A model generated the notes under the pieces. That model made no database searches. It was not told the origin of the DNA and worked only from the letters and a program-made list of their open reading frames with translations. From Marinobacter salinexigens (GTDB lineage: Bacteria; Pseudomonadota; Gammaproteobacteria; Pseudomonadales; Oleiphilaceae): a stretch of 64,000 bases of DNA. Made by a program: the position numbers and the translations under genes. Numbering within the stretch: the stretch's first letter is position 1; the number at the start of each line of letters is the position of its first letter. The DNA is taken from assembly GCF_008370345.1 (NCBI RefSeq), contig NZ_VTUU01000006.1, forward strand, positions 158,829-222,828, written 5' to 3'. Below, piece after piece: positions 34,671-43,800 of this stretch.

Positions 34671-36284
34671 ATGAACCGTCGGAATTTTCTCAAGGGAGCC
34701 ACATCACTTACGGTAGGTGCCAGCCTGCTGCCGCTTTTCAAGTCGCTGCCTGCTGCGGCTGCCAATAACGAAACGGCTGTCGTGGTTATCGGTGGCACCA
34801 TCAACAGCCTGGACATCCACCGCAGCGGCACCAACCGGGACAGCTACCAGGTCGCGATTAACTGCTACGATCGGTTGGTGTCCTTTGGCACCAAACAGAT
34901 GCCCGACGGCTCACTCAGCTACGACTACGACAACGTTCAGCCGGAACTGGCCGAATCCTGGGAAATCAGTGAAGACGGCACCGAGATGCTGTTCACCATC
35001 AAAGAAGGCGCAACCTTCTGGGATGGCAAACCAGTCACCGCTCACGACGTGAAGTGGTCACTGGACCGTGCAGTCAGTCTCGGCGGCTTCCCGACCGTAC
35101 AGATGAAAGCGGGTCGACTGGTCTCTCCCGATCAGTTCCAGGTTGTCGACGACCGAACCTTCCGCATTACCCTGCCGTTCGCCTCCAAGCTGGCGTTGCC
35201 GGACCTGGCAACGCCAATTCCCATCGTGATTAACTCCGAAGTCGCCAAGGCCCACGCGACACCGGATGATCCCTGGGCAACCGAATACCTGCACCGCAAC
35301 CCTGCCGGTTCTGGTGCATACAAAGTAGCCCGCTGGGACGCCGGCCAGCAGTTGGTGTATGAGCGCAACGACAACTGGAGCGGCGGCCGTGTACCCGGGT
35401 TCCAGCGCGTGATCCTTCGGGAAGTGCCGGCCCAATCCACCCGCCGGGCACTGATCGAACGCGGCAGTGTGCATGCTTCTGTCAACATCCCGAACAAGGA
35501 TGCAAAAGAACTGGCCAGCAAGCCTGGCGTGAAAGTGGTCAGCACCCCTATCGAAAACTGCATCTACTCACTGTGTACCAATGTGGATTTCGAACCGTTC
35601 AAAGATAAGCGCGTGCGGCAGGCCATCGCGTGGGCCATCCCTTACCAGAAGATTTTCGAGCAGGCGGCCTACGAACAGGGCATTCCCATGTGGGGTGGTA
35701 CCAGCACGGTAGACAACATCCAGTGGCCGCAGAAATCACCGTACAACCAAAACATCGAAAAGGCCCGGGCACTGATGGCCGAAGCTGGCTATGCCGACGG
35801 TTTCGAGGTTCCGCTGTCATTCAACCTGTCCCATGCGGACTGGGCAGAACCTGCTGCTCTACAGATCCAACAAGGGCTGGCCGAGATCGGCATCCGTACC
35901 ACCATTGAGAAAATCCCCGGCGCTAACTGGCGCACGATCGCCCTGGTGGAAAAGAAACTGCCCCTGCACCTGGAGAATTTCGGTGGCTGGCTCAACACCC
36001 CGGATTACTACTTCTTCTGGGCCTACATCAAAGGCAACCTGTTCAATTCCTACAACTACGACAACCCGGAAATGGCCAAGCTCGTTGAGGACACTCTGGA
36101 TATGGCCGTGGACCATCCGGATTACGCTCCTAACGTCACCCGCATGATCGAGCTGGCGTTTGACGAGATCCCCCGCATACCACTGTGGCAGCCCACCCTG
36201 AACGTTGCGTTCAACGACAAAGTGGAAGGCTATGAATACTGGTTCCATCGTCAGATGGATATTCGCGCCCTGAAGCCGGTTTAA
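34671..36284 (+). CDS. Peptide/opine-type ABC substrate-binding protein (family 5), Tat-exported
   Basis: 537 residues with a twin-arginine signal MNRRNFLKGATSLTVG, unlike most family-5 proteins, which use Sec. The mature fold is DppA/OppA-like: LDIHRSGTNRDSYQVAINCYDRLVSF, LAESWEISEDGTEMLFTIKEGATFWDGKPVTAHDVKWSLDR, and VRQAIAWAIPYQKIFEQAAYEQG. It leads a six-gene operon ending in a gamma-glutamyltransferase-like gene, which suggests a gamma-glutamyl or peptide ligand. ATG 34671 is the start for the Tat motif. Confidence 0.93.
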   Translation: MNRRNFLKGATSLTVGASLLPLFKSLPAAAANNETAVVVIGGTINSLDIHRSGTNRDSYQVAINCYDRLVSFGTKQMPDGSLSYDYDNVQPELAESWEISEDGTEMLFTIKEGATFWDGKPVTAHDVKWSLDRAVSLGGFPTVQMKAGRLVSPDQFQVVDDRTFRITLPFASKLALPDLATPIPIVINSEVAKAHATPDDPWATEYLHRNPAGSGAYKVARWDAGQQLVYERNDNWSGGRVPGFQRVILREVPAQSTRRALIERGSVHASVNIPNKDAKELASKPGVKVVSTPIENCIYSLCTNVDFEPFKDKRVRQAIAWAIPYQKIFEQAAYEQGIPMWGGTSTVDNIQWPQKSPYNQNIEKARALMAEAGYADGFEVPLSFNLSHADWAEPAALQIQQGLAEIGIRTTIEKIPGANWRTIALVEKKLPLHLENFGGWLNTPDYYFFWAYIKGNLFNSYNYDNPEMAKLVEDTLDMAVDHPDYAPNVTRMIELAFDEIPRIPLWQPTLNVAFNDKVEGYEYWFHRQMDIRALKPV

Positions 36285-36296
36285 GGAGAGGATCGA

Positions 36297-37328
36297 GTGA
36301 CTGCCGCTCTGGAGAAACTGCGAAAGGTAGCCCTGCGTCTGTTGCAGGCAGTACCAACCGTGTTCGGTATCCTGGTGGTGTGCTTCCTGCTGACCCGGGC
36401 TCTGCCCGGGGATCCGGCGGCCTACTTCGCCGGTGATATGGCGGATGCCGAATCCATTGAGGAAGTGCGACGTACCATGGGCCTGGATCAATCCCTGCCA
36501 ATGCAGTTCGTCAGCTACCTGAAGGATCTTGCCCAGGGCAATCTGGGCATGGCCATTTCAACAGGACAACCCGTGACTGCCGAATTGGCAAACCGCCTTC
36601 CTGCTTCTCTTGAGCTCACTCTGGGGGCACTGGTGCTATCGTTCCTGATTGCGGTGCCTCTGGGAGTATTGGCCGCCACCCGGCCCAATACCTGGATAGA
36701 TCATCTGTGCCGCTTCCTGGTGACGGCGGGGGTATCCTTGCCTACGTTCTTCACCGGCCTAGCTTTGATGTACGTGTTCTATTACCTGCTGGACTGGGCG
36801 CCAGCCCCCATGGGCCGGCTGGACCTGATGTTCTTGCCGCCGGAACCGATCACCGGCTTCCTGACCATTGACGCCATCATTGCCGGTGACTGGGAAGTGC
36901 TTCGGGCTGCCCTCGCCCAACTCGCTTTGCCAACCATCACCCTGGCACTGTTCACCCTGGCCCCCATTGCCCGAATGACCCGTGCAGCCATGCTGCAGGC
37001 CATTGCCAGTGAGTTTGTCCGTACCGCCCGAGCGGCGGGGCTTAGCGGGCGCCGGGTACTGGTGACTTACGCTTTCAGGAATGCCCTGTTGCCCGTGGTA
37101 ACCACGCTGGGCATGGTGTTTTCATTCGTCCTGGGCGCCAACGTTCTGGTTGAGAAAGTGTTCGCCTGGCCCGGTATCGGCTCCTTCGCGGTGGAGGCGC
37201 TGGTGGTTTCGGACTACGCCGCCGTGCAGGGATTTGTGCTGTCCATGGCGTTGCTGTTTGTGGCACTGAACCTGCTGATAGATGTTATCTACACACTGAT
37301 CGACCCCCGTGTTGGCGAGGAGGCCTGA
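36297..37328 (+). CDS. Peptide-type ABC transporter permease (DppB-like)
   Basis: 343 residues, six helices. N-terminal AVPTVFGILVVCFLLTRALPGDPAAYFAG is the standard DppB motif; the EAA loop is FVRTARAAGLSGRRVLVTYAFRNALLPVVTTLG. GTG start at 36297 with AAGGAGAGG upstream, 12 bases after the binding-protein stop. Forms the channel with the next permease. Confidence 0.93.
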   Translation: MTAALEKLRKVALRLLQAVPTVFGILVVCFLLTRALPGDPAAYFAGDMADAESIEEVRRTMGLDQSLPMQFVSYLKDLAQGNLGMAISTGQPVTAELANRLPASLELTLGALVLSFLIAVPLGVLAATRPNTWIDHLCRFLVTAGVSLPTFFTGLALMYVFYYLLDWAPAPMGRLDLMFLPPEPITGFLTIDAIIAGDWEVLRAALAQLALPTITLALFTLAPIARMTRAAMLQAIASEFVRTARAAGLSGRRVLVTYAFRNALLPVVTTLGMVFSFVLGANVLVEKVFAWPGIGSFAVEALVVSDYAAVQGFVLSMALLFVALNLLIDVIYTLIDPRVGEEA

Positions 37329-37329
37329 C

Positions 37330-38220
37330 ATGACCAGCCTGACTACCACCGTCTCCAACACCGAGATCGCGCCCCGTTCCAGCCTTTGGCGACATCTGCG
37401 CCACGTGGTATCCGAAAACCCGGTAACCGGCGTGGCCTTCCTGCTCTTTGCCATGTTCGTGGTTCTGGCTGTATTCGGCCCCTACCTGGTTCCCTTTGAC
37501 CCGCTACAAACCGACACTGGCCCAGCACTGCAATCACCCAGCGCTGCGCACTGGTTCGGCACGGACCATCTCGGTCGGGATGTTTTCTCGCGGGTCGTGG
37601 TTGCTACCCGGCTTGATCTGCTGATTTCCGTATCAGCGGTGGCTATTTCCTTCGTGCTTGGCTCCGTGATGGGCTGCTTTGCCGGCTACTTTGGTGGCTG
37701 GACCGACCGCATCACCGGACGCCTGGTGGATACCATCATGGCCTTCCCGTTGTTCGTACTGGCTATGGGCATCGTTGCCGCAGCCGGCAACACCGTGGAA
37801 AACATCGTATACGCCACGGCCATCATCAACCTTCCGTTCTATGCCCGTATGGCCCGGGCGGAAGTGAGCATTCGCCGCAACGCGGGCTATGTGCAGGCAG
37901 CCCGCCTGGCAGGCAACTCTGAACTGCGCGTGTTGTTTGGCCATATTTTCCCGAACACGCTGCCGCCGATGATGGTGCAGATTTCCCTGAATATGGGCTG
38001 GGCCATTCTCAACGCTGCCGGCCTGTCGTTCATCGGTCTGGGGGTCCAGCCCCCGGCTCCGGAGTGGGGCATCATGGTGGCAGAAGGCGCCAACTTCATT
38101 ATTTCCGGTGAGTGGTGGCTGGTGATCTTCCCGGGACTGGCTCTGATGCTGGCCGTGTTTACCTTTAATCTGATCGGCGATGGCCTGCGGGACCTCGTTG
38201 ATCCGCAACGCCGCACCTGA
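37330..38220 (+). CDS. Peptide-type ABC transporter permease (DppC-like)
   Basis: 296 residues. LQSPSAAHWFGTDHLGRDVFSRVVVATRLDLLIS is the DppC periplasmic signature; EAA loop YVQAARLAGNSELRVLFGHIFPNTLPPMMVQ. Start ATG 37330 with GAGGAGG upstream, one base after the previous stop, so translation is coupled. Confidence 0.93.
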   Translation: MTSLTTTVSNTEIAPRSSLWRHLRHVVSENPVTGVAFLLFAMFVVLAVFGPYLVPFDPLQTDTGPALQSPSAAHWFGTDHLGRDVFSRVVVATRLDLLISVSAVAISFVLGSVMGCFAGYFGGWTDRITGRLVDTIMAFPLFVLAMGIVAAAGNTVENIVYATAIINLPFYARMARAEVSIRRNAGYVQAARLAGNSELRVLFGHIFPNTLPPMMVQISLNMGWAILNAAGLSFIGLGVQPPAPEWGIMVAEGANFIISGEWWLVIFPGLALMLAVFTFNLIGDGLRDLVDPQRRT

Positions 38221-38230
38221 GGAGACTGAC

Positions 38231-39907
38231 ATGAGCGTACCTCTGCTCGATATCAATCGTCTGAGCATCGACTTCGTCACCCGGAACGGCACGGTCAGAG
38301 CCATCGATGACATTTCCCTTGCCGTCGGCAAAGGCGAGACGCTCGGCATTGTGGGCGAATCCGGTTCGGGGAAATCCGTCACCTCTTATGCCGTCATGCG
38401 TATCCTCGACCGGGCTGGCCGTATTGCCGGGGGCAGCATCCAGTATGGTGGAGTATCGCTGCACAAGGCCAAAGAACGGGACCTCAGGGATATCCGGGGA
38501 CGGGAAATCTCCATGATATTCCAGAACCCGAGAGCGGCCCTGAATCCGATTCGCCGCATTGGCCAGCAAGTAGCTGACGTGCTGATACAGCACAGCCAGG
38601 CCACCCGGGCCAACGCCCGGGAGAAAGCTATCGACATGCTTCGCGCCGTCAAGATCCGGGATCCTGAAAAACGCTACGAAGCCTACCCCTACGAGCTATC
38701 CGGCGGCATGTGCCAACGGGTAGTCATTGCTATTGCCCTTGCCTGCAAGCCTCGACTGCTGATTGCGGACGAACCGACCACCGGCCTTGATGTGACTACA
38801 CAGAAGGCCGTGATGGACCTGATTATGGAGCTCACCCGTGAGTTCAACATGTCCACCATCCTCATCACCCATGACCTCGGCCTGGCAGCGGCCTATTGCG
38901 ACCGTCTGGTGGTGATGGAAAAAGGGAAAGTCATCGAGGCAAACGGAGCCTCGGAACTGTTCCATGCACCCCATGAGGCTTACACCCGCCAACTGCTGCA
39001 GGCCACGCCTCACCGGGACTCAAACGTTCGGGATCTGTTGCCCGACGAACTTCGGAAAGAGGCCATTTCACTTCCCGCGCAGCGCACACCCGGCAACCCG
39101 ATTCTCAGTGTTCGTCATCTGCGTAAACAATTCGGTAAGCCCGGCGCCGAAGGCTCTCACCTTGCCGTAAAGGATCTTTCGTTCCAGATCAGGGAAGGTG
39201 AAAGCCTGGGCCTTGTGGGAGAGAGTGGCTGCGGTAAATCCACAACGTCAGCCATGGTCATGCGGTTGCTGGATACCAGTGAGGGCGAGATCGAATTTCT
39301 CGGCGAAGATATTGCCCCGGTGCAAGCCTCGAAATTTGCCGCCCATCCTCTTCGTGGCAAGTTACAGATGGTGTTCCAGGACCCGACTGACAGCCTGAAT
39401 CCACGCTGGACAGCCGCACAGTCTATCGCCGACCCGCTGAACCGCCTGGCCAGGGATATGGATAGCAAAGCTCGGGAACAACGAGTGGTCGAACTGGCGG
39501 GGCTGGTAGGCCTGCCAATCAACCTGCTCAATCGTTTCCCACACCAGCTATCCGGGGGCCAGAAAGCCCGTGTTGGCATTGCCAGGGCCATAGCCCTTCA
39601 ACCCAAGCTGCTGATCCTTGATGAGCCCACGGCGGCGCTGGATGTCTCGGTTCAGGCCGTGGTGCTCAATCTGCTGGAAGACCTGAAACACCGGCTCGGC
39701 ATGAGCTACCTGTTTATCAGTCACGACCTGAATGTGGTTCGCCTCTTATGTGACCGTATCATGGTGATGCAGAACGGTGAGGTGGTTGAGGAAGATAACG
39801 CCAGCGAACTGCTGGACAACCCGAAAACCGACTACACCCGAAGCCTTCTGGCAGCCATTCCGCACCCACCGGAAACCGGAAAATCTGCCGAGAGGGCGTC
39901 AGTATGA
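38231..39907 (+). CDS. Dual ABC ATPase (DppD-DppF fusion type)
   Basis: 558 residues with two complete nucleotide-binding domains. First: GESGSGKSVTSYAVM, LSGGMCQRVVIAIALACKPRLLIADEPTTGLDVT. Second (from about 300): GESGCGKSTTSAMVM, LSGGQKARVGIARAIALQPKLLILDEPTAALDVS. The GMCQR signature has a Cys where Gln/Arg is common. Drives the two permeases upstream. ATG 38231 has GAGGAGACT upstream; its stop overlaps the GntR start (ATGA). Confidence 0.94.
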   Translation: MSVPLLDINRLSIDFVTRNGTVRAIDDISLAVGKGETLGIVGESGSGKSVTSYAVMRILDRAGRIAGGSIQYGGVSLHKAKERDLRDIRGREISMIFQNPRAALNPIRRIGQQVADVLIQHSQATRANAREKAIDMLRAVKIRDPEKRYEAYPYELSGGMCQRVVIAIALACKPRLLIADEPTTGLDVTTQKAVMDLIMELTREFNMSTILITHDLGLAAAYCDRLVVMEKGKVIEANGASELFHAPHEAYTRQLLQATPHRDSNVRDLLPDELRKEAISLPAQRTPGNPILSVRHLRKQFGKPGAEGSHLAVKDLSFQIREGESLGLVGESGCGKSTTSAMVMRLLDTSEGEIEFLGEDIAPVQASKFAAHPLRGKLQMVFQDPTDSLNPRWTAAQSIADPLNRLARDMDSKAREQRVVELAGLVGLPINLLNRFPHQLSGGQKARVGIARAIALQPKLLILDEPTAALDVSVQAVVLNLLEDLKHRLGMSYLFISHDLNVVRLLCDRIMVMQNGEVVEEDNASELLDNPKTDYTRSLLAAIPHPPETGKSAERASV

Positions 39908-40611
39908 GCACTCTCGAACGGGCGGCCAAAGGCACCGTCGTAGACAGCATCGTGCAGACCCTGGCTGATGACATTGTCAGAGGCGAACTGGCACCCGGGA
40001 CCAAACTCGACGCCCAAAGCATGGCAGAACGCTTCGGCGTTTCCCGGACCCCCATACGTGAAACCTTCGGCCACCTGGCTGCCATGGGGCTGGTGACGCA
40101 CCGTCCAAACCGGGGGGTCATCGTTGCAACGCTGTCACCGGAAACCCTTAACGATCTGTACGAAGCCATGGCAGAGCTGGAAGCGGCTCTTGCCCGCCTC
40201 GCCGCATTGCGCATGGACAGCCAGCAGCGCCAGGCCTTGCTGGAGCTTCATCAGCAGTCAGTTCATCTGGTCCGGGACGGAAGCTCAGACGACTATTCCG
40301 CCTATAACCAACGATTCCACCAGATGATTTTTGAAGGTGCCCGCAGCAGCCAGTTGCTGAAGCTCGCGGAAGCCACCCGGCATCGGCTGGCACCGTTTCG
40401 TCGGGCCCAGTTCAGGATGGACAACCGGATGAGTCGCTCGTGGGAAGAACATGACTGTATTGTTCAAGCCATCCTTACAGGCGACGCTGAGGGCGTCGCC
40501 CGACTGATGCGCACCCATGTTCAAACCGTCAGCGCCATGTCGGCCGAGTTCGTGGCGGAACATCAATTCCGCAATCCCTCCCAATCCAGGGACGGAGCTT
40601 CTTCAAAATGA
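39904..40611 (+). CDS. GntR family regulator with FCD domain (FadR type)
   Basis: 235 residues: winged HTH (about 12-75; LAPGTKLDAQSMAERFGVSRTPIRETFGHLAAMGLVTHRPNRGVIV) and an all-helical FCD ligand domain with the metal-binding His pattern (NQRFHQMIFEGARS; HDCIVQAILTGDAEGVARLMRTHV). Overlaps the ATPase and the GGT-like gene by four bases each, so it is made with the transporter it likely controls. FCD regulators often bind TGGTATACCA-type sites; none was seen upstream of the binding-protein gene. Confidence 0.93.
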   Translation: MSTLERAAKGTVVDSIVQTLADDIVRGELAPGTKLDAQSMAERFGVSRTPIRETFGHLAAMGLVTHRPNRGVIVATLSPETLNDLYEAMAELEAALARLAALRMDSQQRQALLELHQQSVHLVRDGSSDDYSAYNQRFHQMIFEGARSSQLLKLAEATRHRLAPFRRAQFRMDNRMSRSWEEHDCIVQAILTGDAEGVARLMRTHVQTVSAMSAEFVAEHQFRNPSQSRDGASSK

Positions 40612-42179
40612 GGGCGCAGAAAGGAAAAGGCATCGTCTGCACGCCAGACAGCAGGGCCACAGAAGCCGGTCAGGCTGTTCTCAGGGCCGGAGGCACGGCC
40701 ATCGATGCCATGCTGGCAGCGGGGGCTGTGCTATCGGTTGTATGTCCCCACATGTGTGGCATCGGTGGCGATTCTCTCTGGCTAGTGAGTGACGGCAATA
40801 AGGTGGATACCCTGATGGGGCTCGGCCAGGCCGGTCAACGCCTGCCCGAGGGCGGCCGCATTGCCGAGCGAGGCCCGGCATCGGCAGCCACAACCGCTGG
40901 CGCCCTGCGCGGATGGTCTCTGGCCCAGGACTGGAGCCGCCAGCGCTGGGGCTCCACCATGACCTTACCCGACCTTCTGGAAACCGCCATCGCTCTGGCC
41001 CGTGACGGTTACGATGTTTCAGACAACCTCGCATTCTGGACAGAACAGCGCAAGGGGCTGATCCGGGACCTGCCAGGCCTGCAGACTTTGTGTCAGGACA
41101 ATCAAGGCCAGTGGCTGACCAAAGGCGCCCGCACACGACAGCCACAGTTAGCAGCCACCCTCTCGCACATTGCCCGCAATGGTGTCGATGACTTCTACGA
41201 TGGAGAACTGGCCACGGCACTGGCGGAAGGCTTCAGGAAGTTCGGCAACGGCCTGACCCGGGAGGATCTGGTCCGGACCCAGGCCTGGCACAGCAAACCC
41301 ATCAGTGTCCGTTACCGCTCAGGCACCCTCTATAACTTTCCACCGCCGTCACAGGGCCTGTATACATTGAGCGCCCTGAATGCACTCAATCACGTAGACC
41401 TCAGGGCGTTCCAAAATCACGGTTCCGATTACTTCCACTACCTGATCGAAGCCATCAAAGCCCAGCTCGTGCAGCGCAACCATCAACTCTGCGACCCCGC
41501 CAAAGGGACCCTTGATGTACCCCGCCTGCTTGGTCACGGGCGATCAGCTATCGACTTTGCCTCCATTGATCCCGACATTGCCGTGCCCTGGACCGAGGCC
41601 GGCCAACCTGCCGACACCGTGTGGCTGGCAGCCACGGACGGCGAAGGACGGACCGCCTGCCTGATGCAGAGCCTGTTCCATGATTTCGGCTCTGGCTGCA
41701 TGATCGGCGATACCGGTGTGCTCTGGCTTAACCGGGCCGGCGGATTTAATCCTGATCCCACGCACCCCAATGCCTGGGCTCCCGGTAAACGCCCAGCCTT
41801 CACTCTTAACCCCTCTGCCTATCTGGCAGATGACGGTCGCCAATTCTACTTCGGTACCCAGGGGGGTGACGGCCAGCCCCAAACTCAGATGGTTCTGGCC
41901 ACACAATTGATTGATTTCCACCAATCGGTTCAACAGGCTGTGACCGCTCCCCGCTTTCTACAGGGACGAAGTTTCTTTGGCAGCAGCGAGGCGCTTAAAC
42001 TCGAACGCAACATTGCCCCGGCGGTGGCAGACGAGCTTGTCCGCCGGGGGCACGACATCGAATGGATACCCGAGCTCAGCCCGTTTTGCGGCCTAGCCGG
42101 GGCCATCTCAGTGGATAGCAGTGGCAACCTGGAGGCCATGCACGACCCTCGTGGGGACGGCACAGCGCTGGCCGGGTAG
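40608..42179 (+). CDS. Gamma-glutamyltransferase family protein (Ntn hydrolase)
   Basis: 523 residues. N-terminal GKGIVCTPDSRATEAGQAVLRAGGTAIDAMLAAGAVLSVVCPHMCGIGGDSLWLV is the GGT signature; the probable self-cleavage and nucleophile Thr is in ADTVWLAATDGEGRTACLMQS, where classical enzymes have TTH. GGDGQPQTQ near the C-terminus matches the GGT family. No signal peptide, so cytoplasmic, unlike periplasmic GGT. Likely hydrolyses an imported gamma-glutamyl or acylated amine compound. Start ATG 40608 overlaps the GntR stop. Confidence 0.9.
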   Translation: MRAQKGKGIVCTPDSRATEAGQAVLRAGGTAIDAMLAAGAVLSVVCPHMCGIGGDSLWLVSDGNKVDTLMGLGQAGQRLPEGGRIAERGPASAATTAGALRGWSLAQDWSRQRWGSTMTLPDLLETAIALARDGYDVSDNLAFWTEQRKGLIRDLPGLQTLCQDNQGQWLTKGARTRQPQLAATLSHIARNGVDDFYDGELATALAEGFRKFGNGLTREDLVRTQAWHSKPISVRYRSGTLYNFPPPSQGLYTLSALNALNHVDLRAFQNHGSDYFHYLIEAIKAQLVQRNHQLCDPAKGTLDVPRLLGHGRSAIDFASIDPDIAVPWTEAGQPADTVWLAATDGEGRTACLMQSLFHDFGSGCMIGDTGVLWLNRAGGFNPDPTHPNAWAPGKRPAFTLNPSAYLADDGRQFYFGTQGGDGQPQTQMVLATQLIDFHQSVQQAVTAPRFLQGRSFFGSSEALKLERNIAPAVADELVRRGHDIEWIPELSPFCGLAGAISVDSSGNLEAMHDPRGDGTALAG

Positions 42180-42197
42180 TCCGCTATGTTTCGGACT
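42178..42197. terminator. Small hairpin between convergent genes
   Basis: AGTCCG / CGGACT with an eight-base loop, overlapping the ends of the GGT-like and epimerase genes. A weak candidate only. Confidence 0.35.
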
Positions 42198-43233
42198 GTT
42201 GGCCAGAATAAAACGCCGCAGTTTTCCGAACGACCTCGGCTATATTGGTTCGGGGTACCTCCTGCTCAACCATAAAGCGCTCCACATCCGCCGTATTGAA
42301 ACGGGTTGATTGAATAAAACTCAGGGTTTCCGGGGGAGTGTTCATCAGCCGGGACAATCCGGGGATCACCAGCAAAGCCGCCAGACACCACATCGGGATG
42401 TGATGCCTCGGCGCTTTCGTTCCGAGAACACTGGCTGCAATAGCCAGCAGATTCTTGAGATTCGGTGTCTCGGGGTCGAGCGCCAGCAGCTTAGCGGGCG
42501 CCCGTTCGACGGTAGCCGCCAGCCCAATCAACCTGGCCAGGCTATCTACCGCTACCAGCGGTAACCAATGCTCAGGTGTGCCGGGCACCATGGCCATACG
42601 CCCGCGGGCCAGATTATCCAGCAGGGTATATAGTGGTTGTGCCCTATCAAGCGCCCCGGTCTTGCTGGAACCCGCCACCGTGGCAGGTTGTACCTCAACA
42701 AACTCAAGGCCTGCGCGTTTGGCATAGGCTCTGGTGCGAATCGCAGCTTCCAGCTTGCTGGCCTCATAGGCACCCGCGCGGCGATACACACGCTGCCAAT
42801 TCACCGCATCCGGATCTACCCCCATGATGCCCAGCTGCTCAAGATGCTGCGTGTTTTCCAACATGAAACCGCTGATAAAAACCAGACGACAACCCAGACT
42901 TTGCGCCAAGCGTGCAACCGCCAGACTGCCCGCCACATTGGTCTGTCGGGCTACCTCCGGTGCCAGACGCCAGCCGAACCGCGCCCCAAGGTGAATAATG
43001 GTATCCATCTCCGGAAGTGCTGCGGACAAGCCAAGCTCCGGTGCATCCAGATCCCCGGAAATCGCTTCAATCCGGCATCCATCCCCGCCCAGTTCGTCGA
43101 CCACCCGGCGCAGCTCCGGCAACTGCCGCCCGGGCTGACGCAGCATCGCTGTTACCGTTCTACCCTCTCGCGTCAATTGCGCACAGAGGTGGCGGCCAAT
43201 AAACCCTGTCGCTCCGGTTATCAGTAGTGACAT
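42184..43233 (-). CDS. NAD-dependent epimerase/dehydratase family protein (extended SDR)
   Basis: 349 residues. Rossmann motif LLITGATGFIGRHL at the N-terminus, HLGARFGW, and the catalytic YEASK (Tyr-x3-Lys) after YRRAGA. A hydrophobic C-terminal stretch (WCLAALLVIPGLSRLM) may contact the membrane. Substrate unknown (sugar nucleotide, sterol-like or flavonol-like). ATG 43233 has AGGAGAAG upstream. Divergent from a MerR-type gene with a MerR-style promoter between them. Confidence 0.88.
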   Translation of the reverse strand: MSLLITGATGFIGRHLCAQLTREGRTVTAMLRQPGRQLPELRRVVDELGGDGCRIEAISGDLDAPELGLSAALPEMDTIIHLGARFGWRLAPEVARQTNVAGSLAVARLAQSLGCRLVFISGFMLENTQHLEQLGIMGVDPDAVNWQRVYRRAGAYEASKLEAAIRTRAYAKRAGLEFVEVQPATVAGSSKTGALDRAQPLYTLLDNLARGRMAMVPGTPEHWLPLVAVDSLARLIGLAATVERAPAKLLALDPETPNLKNLLAIAASVLGTKAPRHHIPMWCLAALLVIPGLSRLMNTPPETLSFIQSTRFNTADVERFMVEQEVPRTNIAEVVRKTAAFYSGQQSET

Positions 43234-43269
43234 AACGCTTCTCCTCAAGATCATCAGGCTGTTTTGAGG

Positions 43270-43301
43270 AGCGTAAAGTATAGAGTAAACTCTAAGGTCA
43301 A
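43270..43301 (-). promoter_or_regulatory. ZntR-like MerR-regulated promoter for the epimerase gene
   Basis: Minus strand: -35 TTGACC (43301-43296), -10 TACGCT (43275-43270) with an over-long 20-bp spacer containing the perfect palindrome TAGAGTTTACTCTA (43281-43294). A long spacer with a central dyad is the MerR-family hallmark. Confidence 0.7.
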
Positions 43302-43347
43302 CCATCGACTTCAGCTCTCCTTCTGGCCCACATCAGAGGACACGGTT

Positions 43348-43734
43348 ATGCGTATTGCCGAACTGGAAAACCGCACCGGGGTGAGCCGCCACACCCTGCG
43401 CTACTATGAAAAGGAAGGTTTGCTTCTGGAGGTACACCGGGGCGGGAACAACTACCGTGACTATCCCGAAAAGGCCATTGAACGCGTGTCCATGGTCTGC
43501 CAGCTAAAGGACCTGGGGTTCTCTATCCGCGAAATCCGCGACCTTCTGAATGCCTTGCGCAACGACAGTATCGACTGTGCCGCAGGTGCTCGCCTGATGG
43601 CTGACAAGAAAGCCGCAGTCGACAGAAAAATACGGGAGCTCCGGCAGGTAAAAAAACTTCTGGATCGCGAGCAGAAACGGCTTGAGCAAAGTGCAGCGGC
43701 CCAATGCTCAGCACCAGACGCATTGGACCAGTAG
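43348..43734 (+). CDS. MerR family transcriptional regulator
   Basis: 128 residues: HTH IAELENRTGVSRHTLRYYEKEGLL, wing NNYRDYPEKAIERV, then a long dimerisation coiled coil (about 75-118). The end, AAAQCSAPDALDQ, holds one Cys and the loop around SIDCAAG another, so metal, redox or aldehyde sensing is open. Start ATG 43348 gives the family N-terminus. It probably acts on the dyad promoter 50-80 bases upstream. Confidence 0.92.
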   Translation: MRIAELENRTGVSRHTLRYYEKEGLLLEVHRGGNNYRDYPEKAIERVSMVCQLKDLGFSIREIRDLLNALRNDSIDCAAGARLMADKKAAVDRKIRELRQVKKLLDREQKRLEQSAAAQCSAPDALDQ

Positions 43735-43800
43735 GTGGAGAGAATAAGGAACACCTAGCCGTCCCGTAGTTCGCTATTTGCATAATGGGTCAATTTTCAC

